Assembly: GCA_021157555.1 (NCBI GenBank)
Contig: JAGGWL010000160.1
Coordinates: 1-13,472 of the forward strand
Source of the DNA: Deltaproteobacteria bacterium
GTDB lineage: Bacteria; Desulfobacterota; Desulfobacteria; Desulfobacterales; BuS5
DNA length: 13,472 bases
Direction of reading: 5' to 3'
The position numbers were made by a program, and so were the translations under genes. This document shows, piece after piece, positions 7,833 to 13,472 of this stretch; the first letter of the stretch is position 1, and each line of letters opens with the position of its first letter. The notes under the pieces are model-generated. The model was not told where the DNA came from, did not search any database, and saw only the letters and a program-made list of their open reading frames with translations.

Positions 7833-8603
7833 ATGCACCCTTTTCTTTTAAAAATCGGTAATTTTTCGATATATACGTACGGTTTTTTTCTTGCCACAGG
7901 CTTTGGTGCAGGTTTATTGCTTGCTAACAGCGAAGCAAAAAGACTTGGCCGGAATCCTGACAAGATAATGGATCTTGCTTTTTATATCCTGATTTCAGCC
8001 ATTATCGGCTCCCGTTTATTGTATGTTCTCACCAATCTGGAAACATTCACCAAAGACCCTGTGGGTATCTTCAAAATCTGGGAAGGCGGACTCGTATTTT
8101 ACGGCGGATTTATTGCAGGTATGATAACGGCCATCATTCTATTAAAAAAATGGAAGATGGATTTATGGACTATTGCAGACCTGACTGCCCCTTCAATTGC
8201 AGCAGGCCAGTTTTTTGGGAGGATAGGCTGTTTTTCTGCAGGATGCTGTTACGGTAAAATATGCGATTTGCCATGGGCAATTGTTTTTAGAAATCCGGAT
8301 TCCCTGGCTCCGGTCGGTATTCCGCTGCATCCGACCCAGCTTTATCATGCATTCAGCAATCTGATGATTTTTTTCTTTTTATGGTTTTACCGAAAACGTA
8401 AAAAATTTGACGGTCAGTTATTTTGGCTCTACATTCTCCTGTACGGAATTACGAGGGCATTTATTGAAATTTTCAGGGGTGATTTTAGAGGATATACGTT
8501 TTTTAATATTTTATCAATTTCACAAATAATAGGTCTGACAATGGCGATTATTGCCATAATCGCAATGAAAGTCCTTTCCGGGAATCCGAGGAAATGCCGG
8601 TAA
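7833..8603 (+). CDS. lgt: Phosphatidylglycerol--prolipoprotein diacylglyceryl transferase
   Basis: Integral inner-membrane enzyme that transfers diacylglycerol from phosphatidylglycerol to the lipobox cysteine of prolipoproteins, the step before LspA. The N-terminus MHPFLLKIGNFSIYTYG is characteristic of Lgt and fixes the ATG at 7833; an upstream in-frame TTG at 7821 is less likely. Further marks are WEGGLVFYGGF, the Lgt signature GRIGCFSAGCCYG (129-141) with its conserved arginine at R130, HPTQLY at 166-171 and RAFIEIFRGD near the C-terminus. It is 256 aa with about seven hydrophobic segments. Relative to the E. coli signature (GRIGNFINGELWG), the positions of N146 and E151 are cysteines here, a variant I associate with Desulfobacterota Lgt. 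It starts 32 bp after lspA, with only a weak Shine-Dalgarno. Confidence 0.95.
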   Translation: MHPFLLKIGNFSIYTYGFFLATGFGAGLLLANSEAKRLGRNPDKIMDLAFYILISAIIGSRLLYVLTNLETFTKDPVGIFKIWEGGLVFYGGFIAGMITAIILLKKWKMDLWTIADLTAPSIAAGQFFGRIGCFSAGCCYGKICDLPWAIVFRNPDSLAPVGIPLHPTQLYHAFSNLMIFFFLWFYRKRKKFDGQLFWLYILLYGITRAFIEIFRGDFRGYTFFNILSISQIIGLTMAIIAIIAMKVLSGNPRKCR

Positions 8604-10060
8604 TTAAATATTCCGAACTGAAGCGATATTTAAAAGAGACTTCCAAAAAAGGTTTTGAACAAGTTTATTTGATTTTCGGTGAAGAAGTTCTCTATAAATC
8701 TGTCCTTGATAAGCTGGTTAAAACAATTCTGCCGGATGCATCAAGGATTCTGAATTATGAACCGATAGAAGGAACAAACGATAATATACAGGATGTAATT
8801 AATAAATTAAATACATATTCACTCCTTTCAGGTACTAAGGTTGTAGCACTTTGCGATTCACAAATATTTTATACCAAAAAGGATGAAAACGCTATTTTAG
8901 AGAAAGCAAAAGAAGCCTGTGATAAAAACAACCTTAAAAAAGGCGCTAAATATTTTTTAAACCTGCTCAATCTCCTGAATATTCCATTGGGTGATCTAAG
9001 CCAGCCTGGCAGCGCAAAAAATATAAATCTGGAGCTGGCCAAAACAAATGAAAATTCATGGATCGACAAGCTGGTGGAATACTGTTTAGAAAACAAGCTT
9101 TCCGTTGCGGCCAGGGATGATAGCAAAATCCTTCAAAAAGCAGTTGAAAAAGGATTTCCCAAAAAAAATCACCTTATAATTACAACTGAAATAGTAAATA
9201 AACAACGAGTACTTTACAAATCAATAAATAAAACCGGAATTATTATTGACTGTTCAGTGCCCAAGGGGAACCGCAAAGGAGATAAGGCTGCCCAAACGGC
9301 TATGATCAATGACAGGATGAAATCAATTCTTGATACAAGAGGCAAAAAGATAAACAGAGACGCTTACAATGCCCTGTACGGCATGACCGGTTTTGACCTG
9401 CGGACATTTGCAAACAACCTTGAAAAGCTGGCTGATTATACCGGAAAAAGAAACGAGATAACACTCAATGATGTTCAATCAGTCTTAAAGCGCACAAAAA
9501 AAGATCCTCTGTATGAGTTTACAAATGCAACAACTGAAAGGAATCTGGATCAGTCCATCTTTTTTATGTCCACGCTACTGGCAGGGGATGATATAAAGCA
9601 TCCTCTTCAACTTCTTGCAGCTATTACCAATCAAATGAGAAAATTATTGATGATCAAGAGTTTTGTAAAGAGCAGATATGGAGCTGCCTGGTATAAAGGC
9701 TGTCAATATCCTCAGTTTCAATCTGCGGTAATGCAGGCAGTTATTGAATTTGATAAGGCAATTGCAGGCACTATCAATGATTGGGATAAAATGCTTGAAC
9801 ATGATGAAATTTTTGAAAAAAAAACAGTCAAAAAAAAAAGCACAACCCAAACAAAAGCAGTTGATAAAATATTTCTGATAGCCCCAAATCCAAAAAATGC
9901 ATACCCGGTTTACATGATGCTAAAAAAATCGGATAACTTTACAGAGCATGAACTGATTAGTATCATGGAATCAATACACGAAGCTGACCTTCGCTTTAAA
10001 TCAACAGGCCAGACACCTGAACTAATCCTTGAAAGTGTAATCTTTAAAATTTGCAATTAA
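8594..10060 (+). CDS. holA: DNA polymerase III delta subunit (HolA-like), enlarged
   Basis: Probable clamp-loader delta subunit, which opens the beta sliding clamp within the DNA polymerase III holoenzyme. The order of segments fits HolA: VYLIFGEEVLYKSVLDKLV (24-42), LLSGTKVVAL (78-86), HLIITTEIVNKQRVLYKSI (193-211), the helical middle domain with MTGFDLRTFANNLEKLADY (264-282), and a C-terminal collar with HPLQLLAAITNQMRKLL (336-352) and EADLRFKSTGQ (463-473). It is 488 aa, whereas HolA is usually about 330-350 aa. The extra length sits mainly at about 92-175, between the first-domain strands, and at about 365-430, which includes a lysine-rich KKTVKKKS string (409-416). It overlaps lgt by 10 bp. 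The spacing of GAGG (8588-8591) to the ATG is too short for a good site, so coupling is likely. No Walker ATPase motif is seen, as expected for delta. Confidence 0.85.
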   Translation: MPVIKYSELKRYLKETSKKGFEQVYLIFGEEVLYKSVLDKLVKTILPDASRILNYEPIEGTNDNIQDVINKLNTYSLLSGTKVVALCDSQIFYTKKDENAILEKAKEACDKNNLKKGAKYFLNLLNLLNIPLGDLSQPGSAKNINLELAKTNENSWIDKLVEYCLENKLSVAARDDSKILQKAVEKGFPKKNHLIITTEIVNKQRVLYKSINKTGIIIDCSVPKGNRKGDKAAQTAMINDRMKSILDTRGKKINRDAYNALYGMTGFDLRTFANNLEKLADYTGKRNEITLNDVQSVLKRTKKDPLYEFTNATTERNLDQSIFFMSTLLAGDDIKHPLQLLAAITNQMRKLLMIKSFVKSRYGAAWYKGCQYPQFQSAVMQAVIEFDKAIAGTINDWDKMLEHDEIFEKKTVKKKSTTQTKAVDKIFLIAPNPKNAYPVYMMLKKSDNFTEHELISIMESIHEADLRFKSTGQTPELILESVIFKICN

Positions 10061-10076
10061 AATATATAAAAAACAT

Positions 10077-10080
10077 AAGG
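10077..10080 (+). promoter_or_regulatory. Ribosome binding site of argC
   Basis: AAGG lies 7 nt before the ATG at 10088, in the 27-bp gap after holA. It supports that start. Confidence 0.55.
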
Positions 10081-10087
10081 TAATATA

Positions 10088-11125
10088 ATGATAAAAGCCG
10101 GAATTATAGGCGCTACCGGTTACGCAGGCGCGGAACTTGTACGGATACTGTCAGGCCATCCTGGAGTTGAATTAACGGTTTTAACCTCCCGACAGTATGC
10201 TGATATTGAATTTGCACAAATATATCCTTCCTTGTACAAAATTGTGAACCTTGTTTGTGAAAAATTTGACGCTGACAGATTATGCAAAAAAACCGATGTA
10301 ATTTTCACGGCGCTTCCCCACAAACTGCCTATGGAAATCGTACCTGAACTTATAAAACGCAAAAAAAAAGTGATAGACCTTTCCGCTGATTTCAGGTTTA
10401 ATGACCCAATTAATTATGAAGCTCATTATCAGGCACATACTGCTAAACATTTACTAAAAACAGCAGTATACGGATTATGCGAAGTTTATGCTGAAAAGAT
10501 TAAAAATGCCGAACTGATCGGTAATCCAGGGTGTTATCCGACAAGCGTATTATTGCCTCTTATACCACTGCTTAAAGCCGGTTATATTGATACAAATACT
10601 ATCATTGCCGATTCAAAATCAGGAGTAAGCGGAGCAGGGCGCTCTCCTGTATTAACAACACATTTTTGCGAGGCTAATGAATCTTTAAATGCATATAAAG
10701 TCGGATCGCATCGCCATAATCCGGAAATGGACGAAGTGCTGAGTTTAGCCGCTGGAGAGACAGTGCATATTACATTTGTACCGCACCTGATACCTGTAAC
10801 ACGTGGAATGTATACAACAATTTATGCAAACATAACTAAAGGCATCAAAAAAGCAGAAATAAAAAAATGCTTGTCATCATATTATCATAACCGGCCTTTT
10901 GTACGATTATGTCCCAATGAAACAGAACCGAAAATATCCCATGTCAGAGGGACAAATTTTTGTGATATAGGTTTTACAATGGACAAAATAAACAATCGGC
11001 TCATTCTGATGTCTGCAATTGATAATCTGGTAAAAGGAGCCGCAGGGCAGGCTGTGCAGAATATGAATATTATGTTTGGCTTAGATGAAACAACAGGACT
11101 TTTCAATGTTCCTTTTCCTGTGTAA
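10088..11125 (+). CDS. argC: N-acetyl-gamma-glutamyl-phosphate reductase
   Basis: Third enzyme of the acetylated arginine/ornithine pathway: NADPH-dependent reduction of N-acetylglutamyl phosphate to the semialdehyde, in the cytoplasm. The N-terminal dinucleotide-binding motif IIGATGYAGAELVR spans residues 6-19. The catalytic cysteine is C149 in GNPGCYPTS, and the active-site histidine region is SHRHNPEMDE (207-216). Other family marks are SADFRF, SKSGVSGAGR and LVKGAAGQAVQNMN near the end. At 345 aa it has the standard length for the long form. The gene follows holA by 27 bp with a clear RBS and is probably the last gene of the ileS operon. No other arg gene is in the window. No convincing terminator follows. 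Confidence 0.97.
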   Translation: MIKAGIIGATGYAGAELVRILSGHPGVELTVLTSRQYADIEFAQIYPSLYKIVNLVCEKFDADRLCKKTDVIFTALPHKLPMEIVPELIKRKKKVIDLSADFRFNDPINYEAHYQAHTAKHLLKTAVYGLCEVYAEKIKNAELIGNPGCYPTSVLLPLIPLLKAGYIDTNTIIADSKSGVSGAGRSPVLTTHFCEANESLNAYKVGSHRHNPEMDEVLSLAAGETVHITFVPHLIPVTRGMYTTIYANITKGIKKAEIKKCLSSYYHNRPFVRLCPNETEPKISHVRGTNFCDIGFTMDKINNRLILMSAIDNLVKGAAGQAVQNMNIMFGLDETTGLFNVPFPV

Positions 11126-11152
11126 GTTATTTCCTCCCCGTTCCTAACACAC

Positions 11153-11181
11153 TTGACATACTGCTATTAATATTTTAATTA
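11153..11181 (+). promoter_or_regulatory. Possible promoter for folD
   Basis: TTGACA (11153-11158) is a perfect -35 hexamer. The best -10 candidates are TTTAAT at 11174-11179 (15-bp spacer) or TAATTA at 11176-11181 (17-bp spacer). Both are mediocre, and the region is so AT-rich that chance matches are common. Confidence 0.35.
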
Positions 11182-11186
11182 TTATT

Positions 11187-11224
11187 AATTAATTCGGCAT
11201 ACTTTATTAAGGATGCCATTAATT
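11187..11224 (+). promoter_or_regulatory. Inverted repeat in the folD leader
   Basis: The arms AATTAAT-GGCAT and ATGCC-ATTAATT (11187-11200 and 11213-11224) pair over 12 bp with a 2-nt bulge and a 12-nt loop. No T-run follows, so it is not an obvious terminator. It could be an operator or an mRNA leader structure. The function is unknown. Confidence 0.35.
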
Positions 11225-11286
11225 CTTAATTCATATATTTATATTGACGTTTTTTAGATAATCAATTTCACAATGATAAAGAAAAA

Positions 11287-11292
11287 AAGGAG
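11287..11292 (+). promoter_or_regulatory. Ribosome binding site of folD
   Basis: AAGGAG lies 8 nt before the ATG at 11301. It favours that ATG over an in-frame TTG two codons upstream. Confidence 0.75.
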
Positions 11293-11300
11293 ATTTGTCA

Positions 11301-12212
11301 ATGTCAGCAAAATTAATTAAAGGCACTGTAATACGCGAAGAAATTCTTGAAGAAATAACAGCAGAAGTAGCTGAAATTAAAAAAAAACATGGTGTTGTAC
11401 CAGGACTTGTAACAATTCTGGTTGGAGAGAGTCCGGCATCTATTTCCTATGTTACTCTTAAAATTAAAACTGCTCATCGCGTTGGTTTTAATGAAATTCA
11501 GGATAACCAGTCACCTGATATTCCCGAAGCAGACCTGCTGGCCCTGATAGACAAATACAATAAGGATGATTCCATTAACGGCATCCTGGTGCAGCTCCCG
11601 CTTCCAAAACATATAGACGAAAAAAAAATATTAAATGCAATTGACCCTGACAAAGACGTAGACGGATTCCATCCGGTAAATGTTGGCCGCCTGATGATCG
11701 GAGGAGATGAGGTTAAATTTCCACCCTGTACTCCGGCTGGTATTCAGGAAATGATAATACGCGCTGGCGTAGAAACAAGCGGAGCGGAAGTCGTAGTGGT
11801 AGGACGTTCCAATATAGTCGGGAAACCGATTGCCAACATGATGCTCCAGAAAGGTGACGGCGCTAACTCAACGGTAACTGTAGTTCATACAAGGACCAAA
11901 AACCTTGAGGGGCACTGCAAACGCGCAGATATCCTTATTGTAGCTGCAGGAGTACCTGGACTGGTAAAACCGGAATGGATCAAACCAGGGGCATGCGTTA
12001 TTGATGTGGGAGTTAACAGAGTCGGTGAAAAACCAAGCAAAAAAAATCCTGGAAAAATGGTGGCAGTACTTCAGGGTGATGTTGATTTTGAAGCTGCAAA
12101 AGAGATTGCAGGATCTATTACCCCTGTTCCTGGCGGAGTTGGTCCCATGACTATTACCATGCTGATGAAAAATACTTTAAAATCACTCAAGTTTAAACTG
12201 GGAATCATTTAA
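11301..12212 (+). CDS. folD: Bifunctional methylenetetrahydrofolate dehydrogenase/cyclohydrolase
   Basis: Interconverts 5,10-methylene-, 5,10-methenyl- and 10-formyl-tetrahydrofolate in the cytoplasm, using NAD(P). It supplies one-carbon units and, in acetogens and many sulfate reducers, serves the Wood-Ljungdahl methyl branch. Family marks in order are YVTLKIK with Y50 and catalytic lysine K54, GILVQLPLPKHI, DVDGFHPVNVGRL, PPCTPAGI, the nucleotide-binding GRSNIVGKPIANMML, ADILIVAAGVPG, VIDVGVNRV and PVPGGVGPMTITMLM. It is 303 aa, slightly longer than the common 280-290 aa, with the extra residues around KPSKKNPGKMVAVLQ and the QKGDGANS loop. It has its own leader and a terminator directly downstream, so it appears to be a single-gene transcription unit. 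Confidence 0.97.
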   Translation: MSAKLIKGTVIREEILEEITAEVAEIKKKHGVVPGLVTILVGESPASISYVTLKIKTAHRVGFNEIQDNQSPDIPEADLLALIDKYNKDDSINGILVQLPLPKHIDEKKILNAIDPDKDVDGFHPVNVGRLMIGGDEVKFPPCTPAGIQEMIIRAGVETSGAEVVVVGRSNIVGKPIANMMLQKGDGANSTVTVVHTRTKNLEGHCKRADILIVAAGVPGLVKPEWIKPGACVIDVGVNRVGEKPSKKNPGKMVAVLQGDVDFEAAKEIAGSITPVPGGVGPMTITMLMKNTLKSLKFKLGII

Positions 12213-12223
12213 ATTCTATATAA

Positions 12224-12258
12224 AAAACAGGGGAGCTTCACGGCTTCCCTGTTTTAAT
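12224..12258 (+). terminator. Intrinsic terminator after folD
   Basis: A 13-bp stem joins 12224-12236 (AAAACAGGGGAGC) and 12243-12255 (GCTTCCCTGTTTT), with a single G-U pair and a 6-nt loop. The A-rich left base and T-rich right base mean it could work in both directions. It lies 11 nt after the folD stop. Confidence 0.85.
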
Positions 12259-12268
12259 GGCATGTTTT

Positions 12269-12295
12269 TTGCGATTTCTACGTCTATCTTATAAC
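12269..12295 (+). promoter_or_regulatory. Possible promoter of the M23 peptidase gene
   Basis: TTGCGA (12269-12274) and TATAAC (12290-12295) are separated by 15 bp. The -10 is good, the -35 moderate and the spacer short. A promoter is expected here because a strong terminator ends the preceding unit. Confidence 0.35.
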
Positions 12296-12318
12296 ATTAA
12301 ACTTGTAAATCAATTATT

Positions 12319-13248
12319 ATGCAAAAACAATTTTCTATATTTGCATTAAGTAATACAGGTTCATCCGTTAAACGGATAACTGTTTCCGGGATTTCTATCT
12401 TTTTTATCTCCTTTTTTGTTGCTGCAGGTCTGATATCATTCGGTTTTATTTGTTATGATTACGTTGCCGCAAAAAAAATAGCAGTTAATTCAAGTAAACT
12501 TGAAAAACAAATTTCCAGCCAGCAGGACGAACTATCCAATCAGCGAAAACATATTCAAAATTTTGTACAGAAAATTGAAGAATTAAATACTAAACTGGCA
12601 TCATTACAAAAGTTTGAAAAAAAAATACGCATTATTGCCAATATCGAAAAAACTGATAATCAAAACGACTTTTTCGGAGTTGGAGGTTCCGCCCCGGAGA
12701 TTCTTAAGCCTGGTGTGACGATTACAAAAAAGCATAACAGCCTGATCAGGGAAATGCATGCACAGTTGAGTCAGATCGACAATATAGCAGAAACCCAAAA
12801 AAATAATTTTGAAACTCTTGTAAAAAAATTGAAGATTCAGCAGAATCTGCTGGCATCGACACCGACCATACGCCCCATTACCAAAGGATGGATTTCATCC
12901 GGATTTGGATACCGAAGATCTCCTTTTACCGGACGCAAAGAATTTCATAAAGGCATAGACTTTGCGGCGCGGCAGGGTAACCCCATATTTGCAACGGCTG
13001 ATGGCGTAATAATATACGCAAAGCCTAAGGGGCTGCTTGGCAAAACGGTCATTATTGACCACGGGCACGGCCTTAAAACCCGCTACGGACATACATATAA
13101 AATTCTGAAAAAAAAGGGCGACAAGGTAAAGCGCGGCGATATTATTGCTCTTGTAGGAAGCACCGGCCGCAGTACAGGACCACATGTTCATTACGAGGTA
13201 CAACTTAATGGTATACAAGTAAATCCTGAAAAATATATTCTGAATTAG
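12319..13248 (+). CDS. Membrane-anchored M23 family peptidoglycan metallopeptidase
   Basis: Probable zinc endopeptidase, or regulator, acting on cell-wall peptide cross-links in the periplasm. A short basic cytoplasmic start (1-20) is followed by one hydrophobic segment (about 21-45), then a coiled-coil-like stretch rich in K, E and Q (about 55-115) and a second helical stretch (about 138-180). The C-terminal LytM/M23 domain begins near GWISSGFGYR. It keeps all key residues: H210 and D214 (HxxxD), H258 in YGH, and H289-x-H291 in GPHVHYEV, so it should be catalytically competent. The layout (one membrane helix, coiled coil, M23) resembles MepM/NlpD/EnvC-like wall hydrolases and their activators. 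The 309-aa frame starts at ATG 12319 without an evident Shine-Dalgarno, so the start is less certain than the domain call. It sits just upstream of secA. Confidence 0.92.
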   Translation: MQKQFSIFALSNTGSSVKRITVSGISIFFISFFVAAGLISFGFICYDYVAAKKIAVNSSKLEKQISSQQDELSNQRKHIQNFVQKIEELNTKLASLQKFEKKIRIIANIEKTDNQNDFFGVGGSAPEILKPGVTITKKHNSLIREMHAQLSQIDNIAETQKNNFETLVKKLKIQQNLLASTPTIRPITKGWISSGFGYRRSPFTGRKEFHKGIDFAARQGNPIFATADGVIIYAKPKGLLGKTVIIDHGHGLKTRYGHTYKILKKKGDKVKRGDIIALVGSTGRSTGPHVHYEVQLNGIQVNPEKYILN

Positions 13249-13360
13249 TCTACAAAATTCATCATTTTCATATAAACATATTCCTCATCGTATTACCTGA
13301 ACTAATTTTCTATCTTTCTGTAATATAACCATTTCCAGGAATAACGAGGTCATCAAAAAA

Positions 13361-13472
13361 ATGATCGGTCAATTTTTAACAAAAATATTCGGCAGCCAAA
13401 ATGAACGTGAGTTAAAAAAAATTCAACCGCTTGTTGAACGTATAAATGCCCTGGAAACGGATTTCCAGAGGC
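13361..13472 (+). CDS. secA: Preprotein translocase ATPase SecA, N-terminal fragment cut by the window edge
   Basis: Only the first 37 codons are present; the frame is open to the end of the window. The translation MIGQFLTKIFGSQNERELKK, then a helix with LVERINALE, matches the characteristic SecA N-terminus (M...LTK.FGS.N.R.L......V..IN..E). SecA is the cytoplasmic motor that pushes secretory proteins through SecYEG. The ATG at 13361 is preceded by GAGG at 13346-13349 with an 11-nt spacer. No terminator is visible between the M23 gene and secA, so read-through from the peptidase gene is possible. Truncation is due to the window boundary, not mutation. Confidence 0.88.
   Translation, partial: MIGQFLTKIFGSQNERELKKIQPLVERINALETDFQR

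Noticed and set aside
1..13472. CRISPR array, tRNA or rRNA genes, insertion sequence or transposase
   Set aside because: No regularly spaced direct repeats, cloverleaf-type sequence, rRNA segments or transposase motifs were seen on either strand.

Overview
The window looks like a stretch of chromosome from a low-GC, Gram-negative, anaerobe-type bacterium. Desulfobacterota (Desulfobacterales-like) is my best guess. It rests on the protein flavour of IleS, Lgt ('GRIGCFSAGCCYG'), the long HolA and FolD, and on an M23 peptidase directly upstream of secA. No rRNA or other taxonomic marker is present, so this is inference. All supported genes lie on the + strand.

Region 1 (1-480) has no convincing gene. 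It opens with a long two-part hairpin (5-88) that looks like a palindromic interspersed repeat or MITE-like element, followed by about 390 bp of AT-rich non-coding DNA. Region 2 (482-4279) is an accessory two-gene unit. A 1041-aa DNA adenine-type methyltransferase (motifs DPACGSGAF and NPPW, plus a target-recognition-like C-terminal half) is followed with zero gap (TAG|ATG) by a 223-aa protein with a PD-(D/E)XK-like D...ExK motif. This is the most interesting part of the window: a probable restriction-modification or related defence module that I cannot assign to a named system.

Region 3 (4280-11125) is a housekeeping operon behind a good sigma70-type promoter: ileS (isoleucyl-tRNA synthetase), lspA (lipoprotein signal peptidase), lgt (prolipoprotein diacylglyceryl transferase), an enlarged holA-like DNA polymerase III delta subunit, and argC (arginine biosynthesis). 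ileS/lspA and lgt/holA overlap and the other gaps are about 30 bp, so the genes are probably co-transcribed. Lgt and LspA carry out consecutive steps of lipoprotein maturation.

Region 4 (11126-12258) holds folD (one-carbon/tetrahydrofolate metabolism) with its own leader and a strong intrinsic terminator. Region 5 (12259-13472) holds a membrane-anchored M23 peptidoglycan peptidase and the first 37 codons of secA, the preprotein translocase ATPase, which runs off the right edge.
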